Assembly: GCF_036347135.1 (NCBI RefSeq)
Contig: NZ_CP108938.1
Coordinates: 310,001-374,000, forward strand
DNA length: 64,000 bases
Direction: 5' to 3'
DNA from: Streptomyces sp. NBC_00775
GTDB taxonomy: Bacteria; Actinomycetota; Actinomycetes; Streptomycetales; Streptomycetaceae
The notes beneath the pieces were generated by a model. It was not told where the DNA came from and made no database searches. It worked only from the letters and a program-made list of their open reading frames with translations. Of the stretch, positions 32,786 to 41,280 are shown in pieces (position 1 is the first letter of the stretch; each line of letters begins with the position of its first letter). Both the position numbers and the translations under genes were made by a program.

Positions 32786-34693
32786 ATGGCGGAGCGGAAT
32801 CCGGCGTTGAGGGTCCTGCGCGGTTTGTCGCTGGTCGAGCACGAGGCGGAGAGCGCGACGCTGCGAGCCCAGGGGTTCTATCCGCTGGATGTGACCGGGT
32901 ACACCGTGAACGACATGGACCGGCACGCGTCCATCTGGGAGCAGTCCCCGGTTCCGTACGCGTGTCAGGTGCTGCCCGGCCTGACGGGCGATGCCTACAG
33001 TGCGCTCTTCGACGAGCTTGTTCCGCAGGGATACATTCCGCTCACCGTCAGTGCCTACGGGACCGGCGACGGTCCCCGTTTCACCTCCTTGTGGGCGACA
33101 GCCGCTTCGGTACCGCCACTCATCGCTCGGCACGGCCTGAGCGTCGACGAGTTCCAGGCGGTGAACAACGAATTGTCCTCGCGCGGCTTTCTGCCGTACG
33201 ACGTGTCGGCCTACATGGCGCCGGACGGCCGGCTCGCCTTCGCGGCGCTGTGGAAGCCGGCGGCGCCCTCCGAGCGACTCGTCGAGCACCTGATGTCGGA
33301 GGGCTTGCTGGAGCTGCGGCGTCATGACTGGGAACCGGCTGGCTACATGCTGACTGCGCTGACCGGATACGACATTTTCGGCGAGGCGCGGTACACGGGG
33401 ATCTGGCAGCGCGGCGATGCCAACAGCCAGGTGCGGGCAGGGCTGTGGCAGGACGCGTTCAGTGTCGAGCACGACGCTCTGTTGGCCCGTGGCTTCCGGC
33501 CGGCCCGGATGCGCGCCTTCAACGTGCTGGGGAGTCCGCTGACGCAGTACGCCGGGATCTGGCGCAAGACGTACCTCACCGACTCGGAGGAGGCGTTGCT
33601 GGACGACCTGATGAAGCCGTTCATGACCAAGTACCAGGTACCCGGTGCGGCCGTGGCGCGTGCCGAGCGCGGCCGCCTGGTCCTCTCTCGCGGGTTCGGC
33701 GTGGTCGAGCCCAGCACGGCCGTTCCCGTCCGCCCCACGTCGCTGTTCCGGATCGCGAGCGTGTCCAAGCCGTTGACCGCCGTCGCCGTCTTTCGGCTCA
33801 TCGAGCGGGGCCAACTGGCTCTGACGGACCCGGTGTTCGGGCCGGGCGCGCTGCTGGGCACCACGTTCGGCACCCAGCCCTACGAGAGCGACGTGTTGCA
33901 GATCACGGTTCAGAACCTGCTGGAGCACACGAGTGGCTGGGCGGCGGGCCAGGATCCGATGTTCGGTCATCTTGAGCTGGGTCAGCACGAACTGATCGAC
34001 TGGATGCTGGGACGCCAGGCCGACGGCACCCTCAACGCCCCGCTCACCCGCCCTCCGGGTGAGGTCCACGATTACCTCAACTTCGGCTACTGCGTGCTCG
34101 GTCGTGTCATCGAGGCCCGGACCGGCCAGTCCTACGAGCAGGCCGTACGCGAGCTGGCACTCCAACCCTGCGGCATCACGGACATGCAGCTGGCCGGCGA
34201 CACCCTCGGCGACCGGCGCCCCGACGAGGTCGTCTACACCGAGCACCCCAGCACCAACATCACCCCCTACGCTTTCCGCATCTCCCGGATGGACGCACAT
34301 GGCGGCTGGCTGGCCACCGCGGAGGATCTGGTCCGTTTCCTGGTGCACGTCGACGGGTTCCCGGAGGTAGGGAACATCCTCTCGCCCGACTCCCTGGCCA
34401 CCATGTTCACCCGCACCACCGCGCACGCCCCCGATGGCACTCAAGTCCGATACGCCAAGGGCTGGCACATCAACGACGAGGGAAACCGCTGGCACGACGG
34501 CGACCTCCCGGGCACGATGGCCCTCCTGGTCAGCACCGCCGACAACCGCTGCTGGGCCGTGCTCCTCAACGCCCGCGACTTCCCCAACAGGGCTCGCCTG
34601 GAGGAGATGCGCGGAGAACTCGATGCCTTGATGTGGCAACTCGGGAACGTCACCGCCGACTGGCCCATCCTCTCCGCCTTCCGCGACCGGTAG
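32786..34693 (+). CDS. Five-repeat (polyglycine-hydrolase-like) beta-lactamase-fold serine hydrolase
   Basis: 635 residues. Residues 1-270 contain five copies of about 45 residues with the pattern GF-P--V-aY------YT-iW: GFYPLDVTGY, GYIPLTVSAY, GFLPYDVSAY, GYMLTALTGY and GFRPARMRAF, each ending in a -S/GIW or -LW. This matches the bacterial tandem repeat seen before beta-lactamase domains in polyglycine hydrolases. Residues 280-630 are a class C/DD-peptidase fold with S325-V-S-K328, YLN in HDYLNFGY and HDG near the end. There is no signal peptide. It may cleave peptides or esters; the repeats may bind substrate. ATG 32786. Confidence 0.82.
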   Translation: MAERNPALRVLRGLSLVEHEAESATLRAQGFYPLDVTGYTVNDMDRHASIWEQSPVPYACQVLPGLTGDAYSALFDELVPQGYIPLTVSAYGTGDGPRFTSLWATAASVPPLIARHGLSVDEFQAVNNELSSRGFLPYDVSAYMAPDGRLAFAALWKPAAPSERLVEHLMSEGLLELRRHDWEPAGYMLTALTGYDIFGEARYTGIWQRGDANSQVRAGLWQDAFSVEHDALLARGFRPARMRAFNVLGSPLTQYAGIWRKTYLTDSEEALLDDLMKPFMTKYQVPGAAVARAERGRLVLSRGFGVVEPSTAVPVRPTSLFRIASVSKPLTAVAVFRLIERGQLALTDPVFGPGALLGTTFGTQPYESDVLQITVQNLLEHTSGWAAGQDPMFGHLELGQHELIDWMLGRQADGTLNAPLTRPPGEVHDYLNFGYCVLGRVIEARTGQSYEQAVRELALQPCGITDMQLAGDTLGDRRPDEVVYTEHPSTNITPYAFRISRMDAHGGWLATAEDLVRFLVHVDGFPEVGNILSPDSLATMFTRTTAHAPDGTQVRYAKGWHINDEGNRWHDGDLPGTMALLVSTADNRCWAVLLNARDFPNRARLEEMRGELDALMWQLGNVTADWPILSAFRDR

Positions 34694-34885
34694 GCAGGGC
34701 ACGCCCCGGCTCCCGTCATCGCGAAGAAAGGTGGAGTGCGCTTCAACGACACCAGGCCGGCACCGCGCCCGCCGCTTCGGCACCCGATTCCGGAGCCTTT
34801 GCCTGTCCCGTTCATGGTGCTCACCGTCTCGCATACCTGCATGCTGGAAACGGGAGTTCGCCCGTGAACTGGGAAGGGGGCGTTC

Positions 34886-36010
34886 GTGAGGATGGGGTCC
34901 GTGAAGCGGCCTGAACGTGTTGCTGTCATCGGAGTGGGCATCCTGGGAGCCAGCGTGGGCTGGCACCTGTCCCGGCACGGCGCCAAGGTGGTCTTCATCG
35001 ACGCGGGCCAGCCGGGTGAAGGCGTCACCAACTGGTCTTTCTCGTGGGTCAACGCCAGCAACAAGACCGCGCGCAGGTCCTACTTCGACCTGAACGTCGC
35101 GGGCATGGCAACGTACCGTGAGCTCGCCAGGACCATCGGGCCGGACTCATGGTGGTATCCCAACGGCCACCTGCGCTGGGCAGACGATCCCGCGGCGGAG
35201 GCGAAGCTCCTGAAAACAGCGGGACTGCTGGAAAGCTGGGACTACCGGGTCGAGGTGTGCACGGGGGCCGAGGTGCGCCGCCGCCTCGAACCCGCTCTCA
35301 CGATGCCCGGCGAGGTTACAGTCCTGTTCTACCCCGACGAAGCCTGGGTGCACGGACGTCATCTCGTCGGCCGCCTGGTCGGGCAGGCCGTTGCATCCGG
35401 CGCCGAGCAGCGGGCCGGCACCGCGGTCTGTGACATCGGCACCGGTGCCGACGGGAGCATCCGGACAGTTGCTCTGTCCGATGGGAGCTGTCTCGACGTC
35501 GATATCGTCGTGAACGCAGCAGGCCCCGGCGCCTCCCACGTCGCCGGGCTCATCGCACGGCACTTGCCGATGCGCCGGGAACCCGGCGCCGTCACCCGGG
35601 TCGGCTGTGCTCAGGTCCCGGTTCACCGGGCCATGCACGCGCCTCACATCGAGATCCGTCCTGACGGAGACGCTTCGGTGGTCCTCCACAGCCGCGAGAT
35701 CGACGCACTCATCGACACAGGCGAAGAACCAGCGGAACTCGCACGGCTGCTCCACGAATCGGCGCGGCACGTCGTTCCCGAACTCGGCAACTCCCGCATC
35801 ACACAGACACGGGTGGCCAACCGGCCCATCCCAGCCGACGGATTCCCCTCGGTGGGAGCGGTGCCGTCTGTGCCGGGCTACTACGAGGCCGTCTCCCACA
35901 GCGGCATCACGCTCGGGCCGGTAATCGGCCGGCTGCTTGCTTCGGAGATCCTCAGCGGGAAGAGAGACGAGCTGCTTGCGGACTTCCGCCCGGAGCGGTT
36001 CCCCCCGTGA
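34886..36010 (+). CDS. FAD-dependent oxidoreductase (DAO family)
   Basis: 374 residues, D-amino-acid oxidase/glycine-sarcosine oxidase superfamily. The FAD-binding motif is VAVIGVGILGASVGWHLSRHG, with acidic VVFIDAGQPGEG. The second FAD contact is VVNAAGPGASHVAGL near residue 205. Near the C-terminus, PADGFPSVGAVPSVPGYYEAVSH and SGITLGPVIGRLLASEIL form the usual end of the fold. It would oxidise an amine or amino acid to an imine with H2O2 release. GTG 34886 follows GGGAAGGGGG. No transport or amine gene adjoins it, so the substrate is unknown. Confidence 0.87.
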   Translation: MRMGSVKRPERVAVIGVGILGASVGWHLSRHGAKVVFIDAGQPGEGVTNWSFSWVNASNKTARRSYFDLNVAGMATYRELARTIGPDSWWYPNGHLRWADDPAAEAKLLKTAGLLESWDYRVEVCTGAEVRRRLEPALTMPGEVTVLFYPDEAWVHGRHLVGRLVGQAVASGAEQRAGTAVCDIGTGADGSIRTVALSDGSCLDVDIVVNAAGPGASHVAGLIARHLPMRREPGAVTRVGCAQVPVHRAMHAPHIEIRPDGDASVVLHSREIDALIDTGEEPAELARLLHESARHVVPELGNSRITQTRVANRPIPADGFPSVGAVPSVPGYYEAVSHSGITLGPVIGRLLASEILSGKRDELLADFRPERFPP

Positions 36011-36291
36011 CAGCCCGGGCAAGCGCCACCAGTACCCCGACCGGTCGGGTACGTCTCCGTGCGCCCGAAACGGGCTCGTAAAGCCGCGCCGCCGCGTCAC
36101 GCGAGCCGGAAACTCCGAACGGTCCTCTACCTCTGCCGCTACACCCCGCGCACGAGTTGCCCGCGTCTCGCGTCCTTCTGGCGACGTGATCAGCGCGGCG
36201 CCCGTGCGGGCGTCCAGGAAACTCGGTGGTGGAACGGCGACCCGGTCGTGGCACGATCAGCTTTCCGCCAGCTGAAAGGAAGCCGAGGGCC

Positions 36292-36783
36292 GTGACCAAG
36301 GAAGAAGCCATGAGGCAGCTGCGGAGACTCGCCCAGGCTCGCGCGTTCGGCCGCCACGTGGGATCCGACCAGCTCATTCAGGCGGGCCTGGACGCACTCC
36401 TCGCAGATGTCGACAGCCCGTCCATCCCACTGCTGGCCGGCCTCGTACGAAGCGAGGAGCCCGAAGCACCCGAGCTCTTTGATCAAGTGCTCGACGAGCT
36501 GGGGCTACTCTTCGAGGCTCCAGCAGACCCTACGGCCGCGAAGTGGGCCCTCGCCTACTGGCTGGCTGAGCAGATCACCGACGGCAGCCTCGATCCGGCC
36601 ACCGGCGCCCAGCTGATCTGGACCGAGGTCGTCTCGGACCTCAACTACCCAGACATACTCCAGCCGATCCTCCACTGCGCGATCTCACTCGACGACTGGG
36701 ACGACAACTGGACCGTGTCCTTCGAGGCCCTCAAGAACGACGCACTCCAAGCCGCAAGGGACCTGCTGAGCAACCGGCCATAG
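36292..36783 (+). CDS. Hypothetical acidic helical protein
   Basis: 163 residues with start GTG 36292 after GAGGG. It opens MTKEEAMRQLRRLAQARAFG and is rich in acidic and aliphatic residues: DPTAAKWALAYWLAEQI, DGSLDPATGAQLIWTEV and ISLDDWDDNW. The composition and size recall small immunity-type or DUF proteins with all-helical folds. No catalytic motif, membrane span or signal. It follows the DAO gene after about 280 bp and is followed by IS debris. Function unknown. Confidence 0.62.
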   Translation: MTKEEAMRQLRRLAQARAFGRHVGSDQLIQAGLDALLADVDSPSIPLLAGLVRSEEPEAPELFDQVLDELGLLFEAPADPTAAKWALAYWLAEQITDGSLDPATGAQLIWTEVVSDLNYPDILQPILHCAISLDDWDDNWTVSFEALKNDALQAARDLLSNRP

Positions 36784-36908
36784 CCTCAGCCCGGCCAACA
36801 GCCCGGCAGGCGACGCGGCCCATGATGAGTGCCTCGGCCGCGGCGACGAGGTCACCGTCAGTCCGTACGAGATGCACGCATGCCAGCTCGTAACCGAGCC
36901 CCTACACG

Positions 36909-37382
36909 ATGCCGTCGGAGAAGGTCTGCAGCCTGTCAGCCAGGCTCCGCGCCGTCAGGTCCGCGACCGCCTGGCGCAGCTGCCTCACCGCCGGACAGGC
37001 AGGCGACGCGGCCGCCTTCATGGAAGTGATGGCACGCCTGCGCGCGCCCCGCCGCCGTGGACGGCCCCACACCAGGCCGGACAGGGTCCTGGCCGACAGG
37101 ACGTGTTCCTCCCTCGCGATCCGCAGCCACTTGCGCAAGCGCGGTATCCGGACGGTGATCCCCGTCCCGGCCGACCAGCGACGTCACCGACTGCGGCGGG
37201 GAAGCCGGGGCGGCAGGCCACCGGCCTTCGACCGCGAGACCTACAAGCAGCGCAACACCGTCGAGCGGTGCATCAACCGCCTGAAGCAATGGCGCGGCAT
37301 CGCCACCCGTTGCAAGAAGACCGCGACCATCTGCCTGGCCGGACTCCACGTCGCGGGCATCTTTCTCTGGTCCGCTCGGTGA
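36909..37382 (+). pseudogene. IS5-type transposase C-terminal half
   Basis: From about 36990 the frame shows AFMEVMARLRAPRRRGRP, then RPDRVLADRTCSSLAIRSHL, RGIRTVIPVPADQ and NTVERCINRLKQWRGIATR with FLWSAR and TGA at 37380-37382. These are the DDE D and E regions and the end of IS5/IS427-type transposases. The N-terminal part is missing or scrambled upstream of 36990. An end-like tgatccagacgaaaccgcct (37380-37399) lies against the stop of the DHFR-like gene. Confidence 0.8.
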
Positions 37383-37397
37383 TCCAGACGAAACCGC

Positions 37398-38003
37398 CTA
37401 GTAGCTGTCGTAGCTGGGCTTACCGTTCGGCCGGTAGACGCCGACGATGGTGCCGCCCTTCGTCGTCGAGACGCTGACCGGCTCCAGCGCAGTGGGGATC
37501 GCTCCGTCGGCGAACAGCCGCTTGCCGGTGCCGATGATCACCGGATGGATGGTCAGCCGGTACTCGTCGACGAGGCCGTGCTGCATGAGGGTCTGGGCGA
37601 GGTCGCCGCTGCCGACGACGTTGATGTTGCCGCCGTCGGACGCCTTCAGCTTGCGTACGGCATCGACGGTGTCGCCCTCCAGCAGCGTGGAGTTCTGCCA
37701 CTCGACGGACGTCAGGGTCCGAGACGCCACGTACTTGTGCATGCTGTTCATCCGATCGGTGAACGGGTTGTCGGGATCGGCGGTCGGCCAGTACGACGCG
37801 AAGATCTCGTACGTCTTGCGGCCGAGCAGCATCGCGTCGGAGTGTTCGTACCAACCGGCGATGGCCGTGCCGACCTCGTCGTCGGCCACCGGTTTCTGCC
37901 AGCCGCCGTGCTCGAAGCCGCTCTCAGCATCCTCGTCCGGACCGCCCGGCGCCTGCATGACGCCGTCCAGCGTCAGGAACGTGCAAATGATGATCTTGCG
38001 CAT
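37398..38003 (-). CDS. Dihydrofolate-reductase-family (RibD C-terminal-like) protein
   Basis: 201 residues. It opens MRKIIICTFLTLDGVMQAPG, the typical start of YyaP/YwjB-type bacterial DHFR-like proteins. AMLLGRKTYEIFASYWP near residue 63 and INVVGSGDLAQTLMQHGLVDEYRLTIHPVIIGTGKRLF in segments near residue 128 are the NADPH and substrate loops of the RibD C-terminal fold. Such proteins are reductases of unknown substrate rather than folate enzymes. ATG 38003 has GAAGGGAG eight bases upstream. Its stop codon touches the IS5-type end. Confidence 0.87.
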   Translation of the reverse strand: MRKIIICTFLTLDGVMQAPGGPDEDAESGFEHGGWQKPVADDEVGTAIAGWYEHSDAMLLGRKTYEIFASYWPTADPDNPFTDRMNSMHKYVASRTLTSVEWQNSTLLEGDTVDAVRKLKASDGGNINVVGSGDLAQTLMQHGLVDEYRLTIHPVIIGTGKRLFADGAIPTALEPVSVSTTKGGTIVGVYRPNGKPSYDSY

Positions 38004-38079
38004 GGTGCGCTCCCTTCGTCGATGGGTAGACGGCACAACCGCCGGAAACTCATCGGCGGAACTTCCGCGACGCAGCACA

Positions 38080-38167
38080 AGGGCCGTCGTTTGGATCAGC
38101 CCGGCTGTGAGGTGCGGTACCTCTTGGCAGACCCCGCGCCGCCGGGATGATCCAAACGACAGGCCCT
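38080..38167. mobile_element. 88-bp MITE-like inverted-repeat element
   Basis: AGGGCCGTCGTTTGGATCA (38080-38098) and TGATCCAAACGACAGGCCCT (38148-38167) are inverted repeats differing by a single indel, with 49 bp between. The ends resemble IS5-type terminal repeats, and a related sequence, tgatccagacga, closes the transposase fragment at 37380. It is too short to code and is probably a non-autonomous or collapsed IS end pair. Confidence 0.6.
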
Positions 38168-38197
38168 GGTACGGACGCCTCGGTCATCGGTGGCGGA

Positions 38198-38490
38198 CTA
38201 GTGCTTCGAGCGGGGCTCGGGCCAGGTCAGGCGGTTGCTGGTGGCGGACGTGCTGTCCGCGGTGACGGTCGCCGCCACGGCGGTGGCGATATCGTCGTCC
38301 GAGCTCTCCGGCTGTACGCCCGGGCCGCTGTTGCCGTCGGGGTTTCCGGAGCTGAAGTAGCTGACGATGTGGGTTGCGCACTCCGGCACCATCCCCGCGG
38401 AGCCGTGGATCCAGTCGTCGACGGTGAACACCTGGCCGCCGATGGTGTCCTGCATCTGCCAGACCCACGGGCGACCCGCGTTGACGTGGC
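38198..38490 (-). pseudogene. Fragment of an unidentified, possibly exported, protein
   Basis: The minus frame after a stop near 38491 reads HVNAGRPWVWQMQDTIGGQ, VFTVDDWIHGSAGMVP, ECATHIVSYFSSGNPDG and a Thr/Ala/Ser-rich tail to TAG at 38198-38200. The order of residues looks like real protein but there is no good start. I do not recognise the family. Confidence 0.35.
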
Positions 38491-38589
38491 TCTAGGACCG
38501 GAGCCCGATGTTCCGGCGGTCGTCCGCCGCTGGTTCCGCACTTCGCGGGTCGTTGATTCAGGTCGATTCGTGTGCTGGCCGGTGTCTGA

Positions 38590-38745
38590 CGGCAGTATCG
38601 GCGCCCGCGCGATCGGCGAGTTCGGTATCGATGTGTCGACCATGCCCTGGGACATGACGTCCATGTCCTTGCACGGCGCCTCCCCCACCGACGACCAGGA
38701 CGAACACCATCCCCAGGTCAAGCATGGGCACCCCAAAGACCGCAC
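38590..38745 (+). pseudogene. IS1634/IS4-type transposase remnant
   Basis: The frame carries ARAIGEFGIDVSTMPWDMTS, MSLHGASP and KHGHPKDR. DMTS-S-G followed by GH-KD-RPDL is a hallmark of IS1634-group transposases. The frame loses similarity right after HPKDR. Only about 50 residues of an original 550 or so remain. Confidence 0.6.
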
Positions 38746-38828
38746 CGCAACCATCGAGGCGACCAGAACCGTCTTCAGGCGACTGCTGCGAGAGGGCAGA
38801 AAACCGCATGCTCGGCGCCGGCCCCTGT

Positions 38829-38844
38829 TGCTAGCATCGGCCTC
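38829..38844 (+). promoter_or_regulatory. Candidate extended -10 promoter for leaderless metG leader
   Basis: TGC followed by TAGCAT (38832-38837) fits an extended -10 element (TGnTAnnnT). The ATG of the leader peptide lies seven bases further on, so transcription would start at or beside the ATG, giving a leaderless message. A clear -35 is not seen. Confidence 0.5.
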
Positions 38845-38898
38845 ATGATCACGCTTTCGCCTCAGCAACAGATGATGCCCCGCCAACGGGGCTGCTGA
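38845..38898 (+). CDS. Leader peptide with Met-Met, upstream of metG
   Basis: A 17-residue ORF, MITLSPQQQMMPRQRGC, ends 86 bp before metG. It has no Shine-Dalgarno and its ATG lies just after a -10-like TAGCAT, suggesting leaderless translation. The two adjacent methionine codons (38872-38877) sit directly against the first arm of the hairpin series at 38877-38940. A ribosome waiting for charged Met-tRNA there would cover that arm. No homologue is known to me. Confidence 0.55.
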   Translation: MITLSPQQQMMPRQRGC

Positions 38899-38940
38899 GC
38901 ACGGACGCGTACCGAATCCGAGGCCCCGGGACGGGGCCTC
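38877..38940 (+). promoter_or_regulatory. Candidate methionine attenuator (four-arm RNA)
   Basis: Arm 1 GCCCCG (38877-38882), arm 2 CGGGGC (38887-38892), arm 3 GAGGCCCCG (38920-38928) and arm 4 CGGGGCCTC (38932-38940). Arms 1:2 and 3:4 can pair, or 2 can pair with 3 (38923-38928) instead. This is the classical attenuator logic: stalling at Met-Met masks arm 1 and allows 2:3, which prevents hairpin 3:4. Only a weak T-rich tail (gtgttgt) follows arm 4, so termination might need Rho or act on translation. Confidence 0.5.
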
Positions 38941-38984
38941 GACGTGTTGTGCGGACCGGGCCTCGGTACCCGGTTGGAGGACCG

Positions 38985-40514
38985 ATGAGCACACCACGTC
39001 ACTACATCACCACGACCATCCCGTACGTCAACGCGCGCCCACACCTGGGCTTCGCCCTTGAGCTCGTTCAGGCAGACACGCTGGCCCGCCACCGGCGCCA
39101 CCGGGGCGATCACGTCCGGCTGCTCAGCGGAACCGACGACAACTCCCTGAAGAACGTCCTGGCCGCCGAAGCCGAGGGTGTGGACGTGCGGTCGCTGGTC
39201 GACCGCAACGCGAATGCGTTCGCCGCCCTGCGCGGCCCGCTGGCTCTGTCGCTCGACGACTTCATCCGCACCAGCAGCGACCCCCGCCACCGCGTCGGGG
39301 TGGAACGGCTGTGGCGCCAGTGCGCCGCGGCGGGCGACCTGTACCGCAAGGAGTACGAGGGCCTGTACTGCGTCGGCTGCGAGCAGTTCTACACCCCGGA
39401 CGAACTGGTCGACGGGCGGTGCACAGAGCACGGCACCGAGCCTCAGCACGTGGCGGAGGAGAACTGGTTCTTCCGGCTGTCCCGCTACGCCGACCGGCTT
39501 CACGAGCTGATCTCGGGCGGCAGCCTGCGCATCGAGCCTGCGGCCCGCCGCAACGAGGTCCTCGCCCTGATCGCCGGCGGCCTGCACGACTTCTCCGTCT
39601 CCCGCTCCCACAGCCGCGCCCGCGGCTGGGGCATCCCCGTGCCCGACGACCCCAGCCAGGTCGTCTATGTGTGGTGGGACGCGCTGGGCAACTACGTGAC
39701 CAGCCTCGGCTACGGCAGTGGCGACGTCGCGTACGAACAGTGGTGGGTGGGCGGCGAGCGCCGCATCCACCTGGTCGGTAAGGGAGTGGTGCGCTTCCAC
39801 GCCGTGTACTGGCCGGCCATGCTGCTGTCGGCCGGACTGCCGCTGCCCACCGACATCCTGGTACACGACTACCTCACCGTCGGCGGCCGCAAGATCAGCA
39901 AGTCCGGCGGGACCACCGTCGACCCGGTCTCCCTGGCCGCGGTCTATGGCACCGACGCGGTGCGCTGGTGGCTGCTGCGCGACGTTCCTCGGGTCGGGGA
40001 CGCCGACTTCACCCCCGACCGGCTGACCGCGCGTGCCGACGCGGACTTCGCCGGAGGGCTCGGCAACCTGGTCCACCGCATCGTGACGATGGTCCACCGC
40101 TACCGCAGCGGTGCGGTTCCCTCTCCCGATGCCGGTCAGCCCGCTGTGGCGGCGCTGGTGGACGTGTGCCAGAAAGCTCCCGGCCTGATCGATACCGCTC
40201 TCGCCGACTTCGACTTCCGCCGCGCCATCAGTGCGGCTTGGGGCATTGTGGAGGAGGCCAACCGCTGTATCGACACCGCGCGGCCCTGGGAGTTGGCCCG
40301 AGCGGAGCGGCAGGGCGAGGACGTGGCAACCAGTCAACTCGACGCGGTGCTCGCCACGCTGGTCACCGCGTGCCGCGTGCTCGCCGACGAACTACGGCCC
40401 TTCATCCCCGATGCCGCCACACGGATCGCGCAGCAGGTCACGCCGGTCGACGGGTGTCTGCCGACCGCCCACCCGCTCTTCCCTCGCCTCCAGGAACACA
40501 CACAGCACGCGTGA
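38985..40514 (+). CDS. metG: Methionyl-tRNA synthetase (probable second copy)
   Basis: 509 residues, class I synthetase charging tRNA-Met. The HIGH motif appears as HLGF in IPYVNARPHLGFALELVQAD, the KMSKS motif as GGRKISKSGGTTVDP near residue 300. A zinc knuckle with CVGC and a later cysteine lies in the connective peptide (LYCVGCEQFYTPDEL). The anticodon-binding helical domain follows at 370-509, with no C-terminal EMAP-like extension. ATG 38985 has TTGGAGG four bases upstream. The 5' region holds a Met-Met leader peptide and alternative hairpins. Together with the IS-rich setting, this suggests an extra, regulated copy, possibly for resistance or stress. Confidence 0.9.
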   Translation: MSTPRHYITTTIPYVNARPHLGFALELVQADTLARHRRHRGDHVRLLSGTDDNSLKNVLAAEAEGVDVRSLVDRNANAFAALRGPLALSLDDFIRTSSDPRHRVGVERLWRQCAAAGDLYRKEYEGLYCVGCEQFYTPDELVDGRCTEHGTEPQHVAEENWFFRLSRYADRLHELISGGSLRIEPAARRNEVLALIAGGLHDFSVSRSHSRARGWGIPVPDDPSQVVYVWWDALGNYVTSLGYGSGDVAYEQWWVGGERRIHLVGKGVVRFHAVYWPAMLLSAGLPLPTDILVHDYLTVGGRKISKSGGTTVDPVSLAAVYGTDAVRWWLLRDVPRVGDADFTPDRLTARADADFAGGLGNLVHRIVTMVHRYRSGAVPSPDAGQPAVAALVDVCQKAPGLIDTALADFDFRRAISAAWGIVEEANRCIDTARPWELARAERQGEDVATSQLDAVLATLVTACRVLADELRPFIPDAATRIAQQVTPVDGCLPTAHPLFPRLQEHTQHA

Positions 40515-40679
40515 CACCTGCCTCAGTTCCGCCGACTGGCCACGCATCCATCCCAGCTTCAGGGCTGCCGCGAGAGGGCATCTGCCCTCGCGCCCGGTGG
40601 TGGGGCCGGGCCAGACGGCGGGACATGAGGGCGGGCAAGGCCAGTAAGGTCGAACATCCACCCGTAGGGGAGGTCACAG

Positions 40680-41180
40680 ATGACGGCCCGAACCATGGTC
40701 CGGCGGGGTATGCGCTTGGGTGCGTGGATCGGGGCATGGCCCGCGGGAATCATCGGTTCCGGGTGTCTTGTGGGTGCGTTCGTCTTCTTGGTCGGGGGCC
40801 AATGGGGAACCGTGCGGGCGCTGGTCTCTGTGGGCGCCCTCGCCGTACTCGGCAGCATGGCGGTAGGCCTCGCGCTGGGCACCGCCACCGGGTTCGTATT
40901 GGCGATCGCGCCCCGTTGGCTGCTCACGCGCCCGCTGTTGCGGGGGCTCCTCGCGGCGCTCACCGCGGGCCTGCCGCTCGCGGTGCTGTCCGTCGCTTTT
41001 CTGGTCGGAGACGGCTACTCCCTTGCGAGCTACCCTCCTTCGGTTCACCTCCTCATCTGGTCCGTGTCTCTGGTAGTTGCTCTGGTGGTGGCCGCGCGCA
41101 GTGGAGACATCGCCGACGGCGGCTACTGGGCGCCGGTGCGCTCGTCCCGCACCGCAGACGGCGAGGCCAACAGCACCTGA
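40680..41180 (+). CDS. Small four-helix membrane protein
   Basis: 166 residues with four hydrophobic segments: about 15-40 (IIGSGCLVGAFVFLVGG), 46-75 (LVSVGALAVLGSMAVGLALG), 88-110 (LLAALTAGLPLAVLSVAFLV) and 120-138 (LLIWSVSLVVALVVAA). Loops are short and basic. The C-terminus (SGDIADGGYWAPVRSSR) is hydrophilic. Start ATG 40680 has TAGGGGAGG just upstream. No transporter or enzyme signature is seen. The stop lies against an IS remnant. Function unknown. Confidence 0.75.
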   Translation: MTARTMVRRGMRLGAWIGAWPAGIIGSGCLVGAFVFLVGGQWGTVRALVSVGALAVLGSMAVGLALGTATGFVLAIAPRWLLTRPLLRGLLAALTAGLPLAVLSVAFLVGDGYSLASYPPSVHLLIWSVSLVVALVVAARSGDIADGGYWAPVRSSRTADGEANST

Positions 41181-41274
41181 GTGCGCCCGCGTCGAGCACG
41201 CCCTGTCCCGACTGAAGAACGGGAGGATCCTGCGGGGCTGCCGGCTCAAGGGCAACGGCGTCCACCAGGCCATG
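41179..41274 (+). pseudogene. IS-type transposase C-terminal scrap
   Basis: Reads ECARVEHALSRLKNGRILRG, CRLKGNGVHQAM. The RVEH-F-R-K--KILRDCR-KG-GV pattern is the E-containing end of IS5-like DDE_4 transposases. Only 32 residues remain. It overlaps the stop of the membrane-protein gene and meets the MFS remnant at 41281. Confidence 0.6.
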
Positions 41275-41280
41275 CGGCGA

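Noticed and set aside
32729..34978. A 749-codon minus-strand frame opposite the five-repeat hydrolase
   Set aside because: Antisense shadow; the plus strand carries repeats and the SxxK site.
38150..38848. A single long plus-strand gene covering 38147-38848
   Set aside because: It joins MITE sequence, the antisense of another fragment and an IS1634-type remnant; these are unrelated pieces.
38862..40337. A 491-codon minus-strand frame opposite the second metG
   Set aside because: Antisense shadow; no motif, no ribosome site, and the plus strand encodes a full synthetase.
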